Source of the DNA: Roseobacter sp.
GTDB lineage: Bacteria > Pseudomonadota > Alphaproteobacteria > Rhodobacterales > Rhodobacteraceae
Reading direction: 5' to 3'
DNA length: 64,000 nucleotides
NCBI GenBank assembly: GCA_015665415.1
Contig: JADFAE010000002.1
Location: 124,001-188,000, forward strand
Every line of letters begins with the position of its first letter. Positions within the stretch are counted from its first letter, which is position 1. The notes under the pieces were generated by a model. The model made no database searches and was not told where the DNA came from. It saw only the letters and a program-made list of their open reading frames with translations. The position numbers and the translations under genes are program-made. Below are positions 15,531-24,574 of the stretch, piece by piece.

Positions 15531-16562
15531 ATGACGATCCTTGAAACCACATCCCCGCTCTCTGACCGCCGAGCCTCGGCCCGCCAGATCTGGCTGCTGA
15601 CTGTCTTATTCGGCCTGGTCTTGCTGTCGGCCCTGTCGCTCCGTTTTGGCCTGCGCCCGATCAGCTGGTACAGCATCTGGGAGTCCTTTGTGGCTTATGA
15701 TGCCACCAACGCGGATCATCTGGTCATTCAAGGTATGCGACTACCTAGGCTGATGGCCGCCTGGCTGGCGGGGGGCGCTCTGGCCGGTTCCGGCGCGCTG
15801 ATCCAGAGCCTGACCCGAAACCCGCTGGCGGATCCCGGCTTGTTGGGCATCAATGGCGGAGCTTCGCTAGGGGTGATCCTCTGCATCTTCCTGTTGGGTA
15901 TCTCCGACCCCGCTTCCTTTGTCTGGGTTGCCATGGGGGGCGGGTTGGTCAGCACGGTCCTGGTGTTCTTCCTGGGAGGCGCAGGTCGGGGTACCCCACT
16001 GCGGTTGATCCTGGCGGGCGCAGCCCTCAGCGCGCTGTTCCTTGCGCTTGGGCGAAGCCTCTTGCTGATCAGCCAACGCAGCCTGGATGTCTATCGCTTT
16101 TGGGTGCTGGGCGGCTTGGACGGGATTGAAATGCCAACGCTTGCAGCCTTGCTGCCCTTCTTTGCCTTGGGCGCGGCGCTTGCCGCAGTTTCTTCCTTCA
16201 ACCTGAACGCCATGATGCTGGGCGAGGATACCGCCCGCAGCCTGGGCCTGCGGGTAGGGCTGGCGCGGGGGCTTGCCGTTTGTGCCATTGTCTGCCTCTG
16301 CGGAGCTACAGTGTCTATGGCCGGTCCCATCGCCTTTGTGGGTCTGATCGTGCCCCATATGGCGCGGCGCTTTTCGGGCGCGGATATGCGCTGGGGCCTG
16401 TTGTTTTCCACGCTTTTGGGGGCCGGGCTGATGATCCTGGCCGATCTCGTAGGGCGCTTGCCGGTCTTTGGCGGCAACATGCAGGCCGGGGTGATGGCCG
16501 CACTGATTGGGGGACCCGCACTGGTCTGGCTGATCCGCCGCAACGGGGGGGCTGCGCTATGA
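15531..16562 (+). CDS. iron-siderophore ABC transporter permease 1 (FecCD family)
   Basis: 343 residues, ATG directly after the binding-protein stop (TGACATG). Polytopic membrane protein of the FecCD/BtuC family, with LPRLMAAWLAGGALAGSGAL and NPLADPGLLGINGGASLG, the hallmark loops of this family, and the C-terminal GPIAFVGLIVPH coupling region that contacts the ATPase. About ten membrane segments are expected. Its stop codon overlaps the next permease start (ATGA). It forms the translocation pore with that partner. Confidence 0.9.
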   Translation: MTILETTSPLSDRRASARQIWLLTVLFGLVLLSALSLRFGLRPISWYSIWESFVAYDATNADHLVIQGMRLPRLMAAWLAGGALAGSGALIQSLTRNPLADPGLLGINGGASLGVILCIFLLGISDPASFVWVAMGGGLVSTVLVFFLGGAGRGTPLRLILAGAALSALFLALGRSLLLISQRSLDVYRFWVLGGLDGIEMPTLAALLPFFALGAALAAVSSFNLNAMMLGEDTARSLGLRVGLARGLAVCAIVCLCGATVSMAGPIAFVGLIVPHMARRFSGADMRWGLLFSTLLGAGLMILADLVGRLPVFGGNMQAGVMAALIGGPALVWLIRRNGGAAL

Positions 16563-17575
16563 GCTGGAGCCTGCGCCTGCCCTTCCTGTCCCTGTCCTTC
16601 TCTTCGCGTGCTGTTGCTGTCGGCTTTGGCCTATTACTTCTGGTCACCTTGGGCACGGTTCTGGCCCTTCGCCTTGGCAGCTATACCTTTACAGAGACCA
16701 GCTGGCTCAGCGTGCTATTGGGAGCGGGCTCAGAGATTGAAAAAATGATCCTGTTGGATCACCGCCTGCCACGGATCCTGACGGCCCTTGGGGCCGGGGC
16801 CTGCTTTGGCCTGTCAGGGGCGATGTTTCAAACCATGATGCGCAACCCGCTGGCCTCGCCGGATGTCATTGGCTTCAACGCCGGTGCCAGCTGCGGCGCG
16901 TTGATGGCGATTATTCTGACCGGCGGCAATGTACTGTTGGGAGCCTTGGTCGGCGCGCTGTTCACAGCCATTCTGGTTGTGGGTCTGGCCTGGAAGAACG
17001 GGCTGCAACCCCAACGCCTGGTGCTGATTGGGCTTGGCATTGGCTTTGCTCTGGCGGCCCTGTCCGATCTCCTGCTGAGCCGGACCGACGCCAGAACTGC
17101 CGCCGATATGGCAGAATGGCTGATTGGTACGCTGAACGCGCGCGATTGGCAGGATGTCCGGGTGGTCTGGTCAGGGTTGCTCCTTTTGGCTCCGGCAATC
17201 TTCTGGATCCATTTCCCCTTGGCCCGGCTTGGCCTGTCGGATGACCTGAGCAGCAGCCTGGGCCTGCGGCTGTCGCCGCTGCGCCTGGGGCTCACCGGTC
17301 TGGGCATTCTTCTGGCGGCCCTTGCCGTCTGCACCGCCGGCCCCCTGCCCTTTGTCGCCTTTGCCGCTGGACCAATTGCGCGTGCCCTGGTGCTCAATGG
17401 CAGGCCAGCCCTGCTGGGGGCGGCTGTCATTGGCGCCCTGCTGGTGCTGGCAGCGGATACGGCCTCTCGCATGGTTCCCAGCGTTCAACTGCCCGCAGGC
17501 GTCTTTACCGCCCTGATCGGCGGCCCTGTGATGATCTGGCTGCTGATGGTTCAATTTCGCAAAGGAAAGCTCTGA
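16559..17575 (+). CDS. iron-siderophore ABC transporter permease 2 (FecCD family)
   Basis: 338 residues, ATGA overlap with permease 1. The same FecCD hallmarks are present in slightly diverged form: LPRILTALGAGACFGLSGAM, NPLASPDVIGFNAGAS, and GPLPFVAFAAGPIAR in place of the usual IxFVGLxxPH coupling loop, which is less typical. Paired, diverged permeases are the rule in Fec/Fep/Fhb-type importers. It is followed immediately by the ATPase gene. Confidence 0.9.
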   Translation: MSWSLRLPFLSLSFSSRAVAVGFGLLLLVTLGTVLALRLGSYTFTETSWLSVLLGAGSEIEKMILLDHRLPRILTALGAGACFGLSGAMFQTMMRNPLASPDVIGFNAGASCGALMAIILTGGNVLLGALVGALFTAILVVGLAWKNGLQPQRLVLIGLGIGFALAALSDLLLSRTDARTAADMAEWLIGTLNARDWQDVRVVWSGLLLLAPAIFWIHFPLARLGLSDDLSSSLGLRLSPLRLGLTGLGILLAALAVCTAGPLPFVAFAAGPIARALVLNGRPALLGAAVIGALLVLAADTASRMVPSVQLPAGVFTALIGGPVMIWLLMVQFRKGKL

Positions 17576-18358
17576 ATGAATGCCCCTGCCCGCCTACACG
17601 CCAAAGCCCTGTCGGTTGCCTTTGCCAAAACGCCGATCCTGAAGGATCTGTCCGCGGATATTCCGGATGGCAAGATAACCGTCATTGTCGGGCCCAATGC
17701 CTGCGGAAAGTCCACCTTTCTCAGATCCCTGGCGCGGCTGCAAAAACCAGACAGCGGAGAGGTCTTATTGGATGGTAAGAGCATCCATAAGCAAGCCAAC
17801 CGCTCGGTGGCGCAACGTTTGGCTATCCTGCCGCAATCGCCCAGCGCCCCCGAAGGGCTGACGGTTCGAGATCTGGTAACGCGTGGTCGCACGCCACATC
17901 AATCGGCGCTGCGACAATGGTCCCATCAGGACGCCGAAGCCGTGGGCCGGGCGCTGGAACTGACTGGCATGGCCCCCAATGCCAACCGCCCTCTCGAGGC
18001 CTTGTCTGGTGGTCAGCGACAACGCGCCTGGATCGCAATGGCCCTGGCGCAGGATACCAAAATCCTGCTGTTGGATGAGCCAACGACCTACCTGGACCTG
18101 CCACATCAGATCGAGCTTTTGTCGCTGATCCAGTCGCTCAACCAGCAAAACAATCAGACCGTGGCCATGGTGCTCCATGACATCAATCTGGCCGCGCGCT
18201 TTGCTGATCACATCATCGCCCTGCGCGCGGGCGCCATCTTCACCACGGGCAGCCCCACCGAGGTCGTCACCCGAAACAATATGGAACAGGTCTTTGAGCT
18301 CAGATGCCAGATCATTTCCGACCCGGTGCACGGCACCCCACATGTCATCCCCGAATAG
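17576..18358 (+). CDS. iron-siderophore ABC transporter ATP-binding protein (FepC type)
   Basis: 260 residues with a complete ABC ATPase: Walker A GPNACGKST (Ala where most family members have Gly), Q-loop near LPQSP, signature ALSGGQRQRAW, Walker B ILLLDEPTTYLDL and the switch His in VLHDINLAA. The ATG follows the permease stop without a gap. It energises import by the two permeases upstream. The next gene, a siderophore reductase, starts 9 bp later. Confidence 0.92.
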   Translation: MNAPARLHAKALSVAFAKTPILKDLSADIPDGKITVIVGPNACGKSTFLRSLARLQKPDSGEVLLDGKSIHKQANRSVAQRLAILPQSPSAPEGLTVRDLVTRGRTPHQSALRQWSHQDAEAVGRALELTGMAPNANRPLEALSGGQRQRAWIAMALAQDTKILLLDEPTTYLDLPHQIELLSLIQSLNQQNNQTVAMVLHDINLAARFADHIIALRAGAIFTTGSPTEVVTRNNMEQVFELRCQIISDPVHGTPHVIPE

Positions 18359-18367
18359 GATCGTAGC

Positions 18368-19420
18368 ATGACGATAAACCCAAGCTTCCCAATTGATGCC
18401 ACAGCCCTACTGACGGGCCTGTCCTATACCGCCATGCGGCAGGTGATGCTGCACCAGGCCCAGGAACACGAGCTGCAGGTCGTAGAAGACATCGAGAGCG
18501 CTGTCAGCATTGAGGTTCCCTCCTTTGGCCAGTACCGCTTTGAATCCGCCGACGAGGGTATTCGCGTTAGGATTTCAGCGGCATTGCCGGACCGTCTGTT
18601 CATGCTCAAGGACAGCTTTAGCGAAACCCTGTCTCACCTGCTGCCCGAAGCGGCAAAGGATCTGCGTTGGTCGGATAGCGCAACCCTGCCCAACCGCCCG
18701 CCAAATCTGCATTTTACCCGGGTCGTCTCTATCACCCCGGTGGGAACCGCTTTCCTTCGGGTACGCATCAAGGCCGATGATCTGAGCAACTTTCGGGATG
18801 ACGCCATCCACTTCCGCCTGCTCTTACCCGCCGCCGATTGCATTGAACCGGAATGGCCCAGCCTGTCTGATAACGGGTCAACAGTCTGGCCCAAAGGAGA
18901 AACAGCGCTGCATCGACCAGTCTATACCACCCGTTGGATCGACCGAGATTGCGGACTGATGGATTTTGACGTCTTCCTGCATGATGGTGGCCGTGTAACC
19001 AACTGGGCGCTGGGCGCCAGCACTGGCGATCTGCTGGTCATCGCAGGACCCGGCGGCGGCGGCATTCCAGAGAGTTCCAAGATCTGCATCTTTGCCGATG
19101 AAACCGCCTTTCCAGCGGTGGCGCGCATTCTCGAAACCCTGCCCGCCAATAGCAAGGGCCAGGTGACTCTTGTCGCCGCCCAGGGCGCGGACTGCGGCTA
19201 CCCCATCACCGCCCCTGCAGGAATCGCGCTCACCTGGCTCACCCGCGAAGAGGCCCAGGATCTGCCGCGCCAGGCTTTGGCAGCGCATCAGGAACATCCG
19301 GATCACTTCCTGTGGCTGGCCAGCGAAAAGTCGGATGTGACGCCCGTGCGTGAAGCCCTGAAGGCAGACAAACCAGCCCCCGGAACCAGCTACCTCGCCG
19401 CCTATTGGAGCAAGCCATGA
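18368..19420 (+). CDS. siderophore-interacting protein (FAD-binding ferric-siderophore reductase), with N-terminal DUF2218 domain
   Basis: 350 residues. Residues 1-100 form a DUF2218-like domain; then a ferredoxin-reductase-type FAD domain (HFTRVVSITPVGTAFLRVRI, with the RPVYTTR motif that replaces the usual RxYS/T FAD-binding box) and a C-terminal NAD(P)H-binding SIP domain (VIAGPGGGG, IFADETAFPAVARILE). SIP-family proteins reduce the imported ferric siderophore in the cytoplasm and release Fe(II). Fusion to DUF2218 occurs in other proteobacterial members. It overlaps exbB by 4 bp, linking reduction and outer-membrane energisation in one operon. Confidence 0.9.
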   Translation: MTINPSFPIDATALLTGLSYTAMRQVMLHQAQEHELQVVEDIESAVSIEVPSFGQYRFESADEGIRVRISAALPDRLFMLKDSFSETLSHLLPEAAKDLRWSDSATLPNRPPNLHFTRVVSITPVGTAFLRVRIKADDLSNFRDDAIHFRLLLPAADCIEPEWPSLSDNGSTVWPKGETALHRPVYTTRWIDRDCGLMDFDVFLHDGGRVTNWALGASTGDLLVIAGPGGGGIPESSKICIFADETAFPAVARILETLPANSKGQVTLVAAQGADCGYPITAPAGIALTWLTREEAQDLPRQALAAHQEHPDHFLWLASEKSDVTPVREALKADKPAPGTSYLAAYWSKP

Positions 19421-20508
19421 CCGCGCACATCTCTCTCTCAGCTGCCTTATTGTTGGCCACCGCCTCCTTTGCCACGGCGCAAGAAACAGCTCAGGCCCCG
19501 ACCTCTTCGGCGCCCGTCCTTGCCGCACCCACTGTCGACAGCACGGGCAGTGGCCTGGTGACGCCGCTTATCGTACCAACCGAATTGAAAGCTGCGCCCC
19601 CGGCCCTGTCCACCCCTGTCGAGGGCACAGCGGCAGAGGGCTCTGCGCAAATGGCAGCGCCTGCGACACCTGCTGCCGAGGCCACGGCCAGCAACAGTCC
19701 GACCACAGCGGTGCCTGTCTCCCACTCTCCCGTCTCGCCAGAGGTTTCAGACCCAGCCGCCGTACCTGCCGAATTGGGCAATGAGACCGCACCGAGCGCC
19801 GCTACTGAACTGCCAGCTCTCGAGCCGCTCAGCCGACAGGAAGAAATGTTGCTGCTGGCAGAGGAAACCTCTGGCAAAGCGATGAAATTCTTGCGCGACG
19901 GCGGCCCTTCGATCTGGGCTATCGCGGCGCTTTCGGTGATCACCCTGGCGCTGATCCTTTGGAAGATCTGGCGATTGGCCCTGATCGGCGCCTGGTCCCG
20001 TGGCAAGGCCAGCAAGGCGGTCTTGGCCTATGAAGCCGGCAACCCTGCGGCGGCTCTGGCCATTGTTGAGGGCCGAATGGGCATTCGCTCCAAGGTGGTC
20101 AGCGCTGGGTTAGCCGCCCTGCGCAACCTCCCCGAGGACCGCGCCCGCGAAGAAACCGCAAGGATTGCCAAAAAGCACCTGGCGCAGGCAGGCACCGGGC
20201 TTGGCGCGCTGGAGCTGATTGCGACAATTGCACCGCTGCTGGGTCTGCTGGGCACGGTTCTTGGCATGATCGCCGCCTTTCAGGCGCTGCAACAGGCGGG
20301 CTCCAAGGCCGATCCTGCGCTGCTTGCCGGGGGCATCTGGGAAGCGCTGTTGACCACGGCCGCTGGCATGGCCGTGGCCATCCCGGCCTCGGCGGCCCTC
20401 ACCTGGTTTGAATCCGTCATCACCCGCATCCGTCAGGATATTGAAGACAGTGCCACCCGGCTGTTTGTCGCCGAGGTGCCGCAAGACCTCCCCATGGCGG
20501 CCGAGTAA
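19417..20508 (+). CDS. exbB: ExbB/MotA/TolQ proton-channel protein with long periplasmic N-terminus
   Basis: 363 residues, longer than E. coli ExbB (244). A signal peptide (about 1-23) leads to roughly 130 residues rich in Ala, Pro, Thr and Ser, then a first membrane helix (GPSIWAIAALSVITLALIL), a cytoplasmic loop, and the conserved ExbB core (ELIATIAPLLGLLGTVLGMI and the last helix with AIPASAALTWFESV). It forms the pentameric channel that, with ExbD, powers TonB. The long N-terminal extension is typical of the alphaproteobacterial type-1 ExbB. It is followed by two exbD genes and tonB. Confidence 0.9.
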   Translation: MTAHISLSAALLLATASFATAQETAQAPTSSAPVLAAPTVDSTGSGLVTPLIVPTELKAAPPALSTPVEGTAAEGSAQMAAPATPAAEATASNSPTTAVPVSHSPVSPEVSDPAAVPAELGNETAPSAATELPALEPLSRQEEMLLLAEETSGKAMKFLRDGGPSIWAIAALSVITLALILWKIWRLALIGAWSRGKASKAVLAYEAGNPAAALAIVEGRMGIRSKVVSAGLAALRNLPEDRAREETARIAKKHLAQAGTGLGALELIATIAPLLGLLGTVLGMIAAFQALQQAGSKADPALLAGGIWEALLTTAAGMAVAIPASAALTWFESVITRIRQDIEDSATRLFVAEVPQDLPMAAE

Positions 20509-20512
20509 GACG

Positions 20513-20890
20513 ATGCAATTTACCGAAGCCAGACGCCCCCGGCGCAAACCTAGCCTGACGCCGATGATCGACGTGGTCTTTTTGCTGCTGGTCTTCTTTA
20601 TGTTGGCCTCGCGCTTTGGCACCGATGCTGTTCTGGAGCTGCCCCTTGCCGGGCGCGGCGGTGAATATACCGGGCCGCCGCGGCTGGTGGGGATTGGTGC
20701 GGGCAATTTGGATTTGAATGGCGTTCCTGTCGCCGATAGTCATCTGCCCCAAGCGCTTGCGCCGCTGATGTCCTCGCCCGAGGATATCCTCATCCTGCGC
20801 GGCCGCGATGGGGCGGATCTGCAACGTATCATCGACGTAACGACCCTGCTGCGCCACGCCGGGCTGGTCAATGTCGTGCTGGTGGAGTGA
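20513..20890 (+). CDS. exbD: ExbD biopolymer transport protein, copy 1 (Asp present)
   Basis: 125 residues from ATG 20513; longer upstream frames overlap exbB and are not homologous. It has a basic cytoplasmic N-terminus, one membrane helix (PMIDVVFLLLVFFMLA) and a periplasmic domain. D20 in PMIDV corresponds to the essential proton-carrying aspartate of E. coli ExbD (D25). It should therefore be competent to couple proton flow to TonB. A second exbD with a substitution at the same residue follows 8 bp later. Confidence 0.92.
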   Translation: MQFTEARRPRRKPSLTPMIDVVFLLLVFFMLASRFGTDAVLELPLAGRGGEYTGPPRLVGIGAGNLDLNGVPVADSHLPQALAPLMSSPEDILILRGRDGADLQRIIDVTTLLRHAGLVNVVLVE

Positions 20891-20898
20891 GACGCGTA

Positions 20899-21282
20899 AT
20901 GGACCTTTCCCCTCCTGTGAAACGCCCGCGCGCGGAATCAATCGTGCCGATGATCAATGTGGTGTTTCTGCTACTGATCTTCTTTCTGATGACCTCGCAT
21001 CTGGCGCAGCCCGAACCCTTTGAGGTCACACCGCCCGGTGCCAATCTTGAGGCGGAGGCCGAAGCTGAACCCGTGCTCTACATTGATGCCGAAGGGCGGA
21101 TGCATTTTGACGGGGCCGAAGGTGAGGTCGCGCTGGAGCTGCTATCGCATTCCAGCGCCAAAAACCCGGTGGTATTGCTACGCGCCGACGCCAAGCTGGA
21201 GGCAACGACCCTGGCTGGTATCCTGCAAAAACTGGCCGCAGCAGGTCTTGCCCGTGCCGAACTGGTGGTGAACCCGCAATGA
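20899..21282 (+). CDS. exbD: ExbD-like protein, copy 2 (catalytic Asp replaced by Asn)
   Basis: 127 residues. Same layout as copy 1: basic N-terminus, one membrane helix (PMINVVFLLLIFFLMTS), periplasmic domain. The residue aligned with the proton-carrying Asp is N20 (codon AAT), and the rest of the helix is intact, so this looks like conservation rather than decay. ATG 20899 was chosen; a GTG at 20887 overlapping the previous stop is possible. ExbD acts as a dimer inside the ExbB pentamer, so the pair could form an asymmetric heterodimer with one proton-conducting subunit. That is inference. Confidence 0.88.
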   Translation: MDLSPPVKRPRAESIVPMINVVFLLLIFFLMTSHLAQPEPFEVTPPGANLEAEAEAEPVLYIDAEGRMHFDGAEGEVALELLSHSSAKNPVVLLRADAKLEATTLAGILQKLAAAGLARAELVVNPQ

Positions 21283-22103
21283 AACGCACCGCCGAAGTCA
21301 CCCTGTTTGCTGGCCTGGCCGCATTTATTCATGTCAGTCTCTTTGCCTCCGCTCCGGAATCTGGCGTGCAATCCAGCGGTGCCGGGGGCGAGGCCATGGT
21401 CTCGATCGAAGCCGCCAGCGCCACGGTTGCCGAAATGGTCAAAGCCTGGGAACGCCCACCGCCGCGTCCACAGATGGTGGAACCGGATTTGGAACAACCT
21501 CTGACGCCCCCCGATGCGCCACAGGTGTCACAGTTTGAACTGGCAGAGGCCCCGCGCGCTGCAGTGCAGATTACGCTTACGGAACCGGAAGAGGCTGATT
21601 TAGTCGACGTCGATATGTCGACACCACCGCCACCACCCCCACCTGAGCCAGAGCCAAGACCTAAGCCAGCCCCCGAACCAGCCCAGACCCCGCCAACTGC
21701 GCAGAGGTCCAATCAAACCTCACCGGGCCGTGCGGCCCAACGGGCCGCCGGATCTGGTGGCGGGGCGCAGGCTGGCACTGCGGGCGGTGCCAGCACGGCG
21801 ACCATCTCGGCAGGACAGCGGGCAAAACTTCAATCAGTCTGGGGGGCAAAAATCCGCTCCCGGATTGAGCGACGCAAACGCTATCCGTCCGGAACACGGG
21901 GATCTGGTCGGGTTGTCTTGCGCATCACCGTTGCGGTCAGCGGCGCGCTGGTCAACTACCGCGTCGCCAAATCCTCAGGCGTTGCCGCCTTTGATCAGGC
22001 CGCGCTAAAAGCCGTCAGCCGGGCCGGAAAATTCCCATCTGCCCCCAAGGGTCTTGGCAGCGCTCAGTTTACCTTCAATCTACCGATGAGCTTTTCCAAA
22101 TAG
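21279..22103 (+). CDS. tonB: TonB energy-transducing protein
   Basis: 274 residues, ATGA overlap with exbD copy 2. An N-terminal membrane anchor (about 8-25), a long Pro-rich spacer with a polyproline run followed by Glu-Pro/Lys-Pro repeats (around 105-135), a Gly/Ala-rich linker, and the C-terminal TonB fold (KRYPSGTRGSGRVVLRITV, ending LPMSF). It links the ExbB-ExbD motor to TonB-dependent outer-membrane receptors; the convergent receptor gene next door is the obvious partner. It is the last gene of the operon, followed by a strong terminator. Confidence 0.9.
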   Translation: MKRTAEVTLFAGLAAFIHVSLFASAPESGVQSSGAGGEAMVSIEAASATVAEMVKAWERPPPRPQMVEPDLEQPLTPPDAPQVSQFELAEAPRAAVQITLTEPEEADLVDVDMSTPPPPPPPEPEPRPKPAPEPAQTPPTAQRSNQTSPGRAAQRAAGSGGGAQAGTAGGASTATISAGQRAKLQSVWGAKIRSRIERRKRYPSGTRGSGRVVLRITVAVSGALVNYRVAKSSGVAAFDQAALKAVSRAGKFPSAPKGLGSAQFTFNLPMSFSK

Positions 22104-22136
22104 GCTAGCGCGCCATCGGCCCCATCGTCACAAGAG

Positions 22137-22176
22137 AACCCCCGCGCCCTGTGAACACGGCGCGGGGGTTTTGTTT
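22137..22176 (+). terminator. strong intrinsic terminator after tonB
   Basis: AACCCCCGCGCC and GGCGCGGGGGTT arms (12 bp, perfect) with a 10-nt loop, followed by TTGTTT. It lies between tonB and the convergent receptor gene and could act in both directions; the minus-strand side is followed by a weaker T-rich run. Confidence 0.85.
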
Positions 22177-22234
22177 GACCGCTCAACCCCAAGTGCAAAC
22201 CGACAGTCCGCCTGGCCGCACCCGGGGTTTGGTT

Positions 22235-24334
22235 TTAGAACTTCGACGTCAAGGTCAAAGCCAAGTTGCGGCCCTCACCAAAGTAGCAGGCACCGGACTG
22301 GCAGGTGCTGATGTAGCGTTCATCTGTGAGGTTGCGCACATTCAGCGCCACCAACCAGTTGTCCCGACCATAGGAGACCGCCGCGTCATACAGCGTATAA
22401 GACGGCGTCAGATAGGTGCTGGCACCCCCCCAGGCTTCGCCATTGTAGCGCACACCCGCGCCCAGCTTCCACCCTGTCAGAGCCCCCTCAAAGGGCTCGT
22501 AGTTCACCCATAGCGAGGCGGCGTTTTGGGGAACCTGGGCAATGTAGTCGCCTTCGGCATCCTCGGTATCAAGATAGGTATAGTTCAGGTTGACAGAGAC
22601 ATCGCCAAAGCGATGAAAGGCCTCAAATTCAAACCCCTTGCTGTGCGCCTCGCCGGTTTGCACCTGAAAGCCGGGGTTGGCCCCATCTGCAACTGTCAGA
22701 TTTGACTTGGTCAGGTCAAAGGCCGAAACCGTCAGTAGCGTGTCTGTACCTGCTGGTTGGTACTTCAGACCTACTTCAAACTGTTCACCACGGGTTGGTT
22801 CAAATGGCGTACCATTGACGTCTGCCCCTATGGCGTCCTGGCGGAAACTCTCGGCATAGCTGAGGTAAGGGGCCAAACCACTGTCAAAGCGATAGAGCAC
22901 CGCCGCATTTCCGGTCCAAGCGCTGTCCTGTGCTGCCACTGTTGTCGCCCCAAAGCTGCCGTTGCTGGTGCCGGTCTCGATATCGCCATAGCGCAGGCCT
23001 AGATCCACAAAGAGCCGATCCTGGAATACTGCGCGCTGTTGCACATAGAGCCCCCATTCGGTGATGGTATTGCCTGCCGTATCGGTCACCGTGATCGGGT
23101 TGAACCCGCCATAGGTTGGATTGAAAGGATCAATGGGTGCGACCTGTGCCCCATAGCCGGTATCGCTGTCATAGTAACCCTGAGTATAGCTGGCCCCAAG
23201 AATGGTCCGCATCTCAAAGCCACCCAGGCCGTATTCAGCCGTTGCATAGCTGTCCAGCCCCCAGGTTTTCAGCTCGTTCTCAGCCCGGTAAAAGGTCCGG
23301 TTGATGGTGCCATCCGGATTGTAGCGCCCGTTGCCAAAGTTATCAAAAGCCCACCAGGCATGCTGATACAGGGACTCGCCCTCCAGGTAGCGCGCGCTTG
23401 CATTCATGCTCCAGGTCGCATTGAACCGGTGTTTGAACATCGCAGTGAGCGAGCGCTGCTCGGTGTTATAGGTGTCAAAGCCCGGCTCACCGATAAAGGT
23501 ATCACTGTCCAGATATGTCCCGGTGCCAAAGCCGGTTGCCGGTAGCAATGTCCCATAGATCGAGGCAAACTGGATCAGCGGGCTGCCATCGTTCTTCTGG
23601 TAGTTGGCGAGCACTGTCAGCTCAGTGTTTTCGCTGGGTCGCCAGGTGATCGAAGGTGCCAGGGCAATGGCATCATCCTGGGAGAAATCAACGGAATCCT
23701 TGGAGTCCCTCAGCAATCCAACAAAGCGATAGCGCAGCGTGCCTGCCGCGTTCAAATCGCCGCTGACATCCCCGGCGATTTGCATGCGATCATTGGAGCC
23801 CGCCTGAACCTGCACCATGTTATCGGCATCCTGCGCCGCTGTTTTCGAGGTAGTATTGACCACCCCGCCAACAGAGCCGCTACCATAAAGCCCCGAGGCC
23901 GGACCTTTGAGAACCTCAACACTGTTCAGCATAAAGGTCTCGGGTCGGGTATCGTTGTAGAACCCATAGCGCGAGGGCAGCCCGTCGTGCAGCGTCGAGG
24001 GGGAAAAGCCACGGATCAGGGACCAATCCGAGCGGGCGTCCTGGCCCCACTGGCCACCAACGATCCCGGCCGAGTACTGCAAAACCTGGTCCACGCTTTG
24101 CGCCCCACGCTCGGCCATCTGCTGTGCGGTGATCACGCTGACGGAGCGGGGGGTTTCCAGAATATTATCGCCGGTCTTGGACACTGTTCCGGTGTCGAGC
24201 GCGACGCTCTTGCCAAAATAGGCTTCCTCGGTCTCGCCCGAGACATTGATTTCCTGAAGGTCAACAACCTGGGCCATAAGAGGCGTTGCCGCCATCAAAG
24301 CCCAAATCGAAACGGTCGTTCGGTGTAAAAGCAT
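22235..24334 (-). CDS. TonB-dependent siderophore receptor
   Basis: 699 residues, typical for outer-membrane siderophore receptors. Signal peptide (ending MAQ, about residue 22), TonB box region (LQEINVSGE), plug domain (VSVITAQQMAERGAQSVDQVL; RGFSPSTLHDGLPSRYGF; EVLKGPASGLYGSGSVGG), then a 22-strand barrel ending in an aromatic residue (LTLTSKF). The start codon is preceded by GGAGATGGGAT. It imports the ferric chelate handled by the convergent ABC operon. The plug sequence is of the FhuA/FpvA-type siderophore class; the precise ligand is not determinable. Confidence 0.9.
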   Translation of the reverse strand: MLLHRTTVSIWALMAATPLMAQVVDLQEINVSGETEEAYFGKSVALDTGTVSKTGDNILETPRSVSVITAQQMAERGAQSVDQVLQYSAGIVGGQWGQDARSDWSLIRGFSPSTLHDGLPSRYGFYNDTRPETFMLNSVEVLKGPASGLYGSGSVGGVVNTTSKTAAQDADNMVQVQAGSNDRMQIAGDVSGDLNAAGTLRYRFVGLLRDSKDSVDFSQDDAIALAPSITWRPSENTELTVLANYQKNDGSPLIQFASIYGTLLPATGFGTGTYLDSDTFIGEPGFDTYNTEQRSLTAMFKHRFNATWSMNASARYLEGESLYQHAWWAFDNFGNGRYNPDGTINRTFYRAENELKTWGLDSYATAEYGLGGFEMRTILGASYTQGYYDSDTGYGAQVAPIDPFNPTYGGFNPITVTDTAGNTITEWGLYVQQRAVFQDRLFVDLGLRYGDIETGTSNGSFGATTVAAQDSAWTGNAAVLYRFDSGLAPYLSYAESFRQDAIGADVNGTPFEPTRGEQFEVGLKYQPAGTDTLLTVSAFDLTKSNLTVADGANPGFQVQTGEAHSKGFEFEAFHRFGDVSVNLNYTYLDTEDAEGDYIAQVPQNAASLWVNYEPFEGALTGWKLGAGVRYNGEAWGGASTYLTPSYTLYDAAVSYGRDNWLVALNVRNLTDERYISTCQSGACYFGEGRNLALTLTSKF

Positions 24335-24574
24335 ATCCCATCTCCGCCTATGCTGCGGTTATTGTTTTTGCCTGACGAAGAGCTGGGTATAGCTGCGCTA
24401 AGAATTCCGGTGGGGGAGGTCAAGAGCAGGGAATGCGCCACCTTGCTTTGTTGCCATTTTACCATGTCTTTATGAGGTTTTCCGGAGTGTTGCGCCTTAA
24501 CCTGGTCGACTGAAGCGCCCCAGGTTGGTCAAGCCAAGCTATTCCCCAAGATTCAGATCGGGGTTGAGCTTGCG

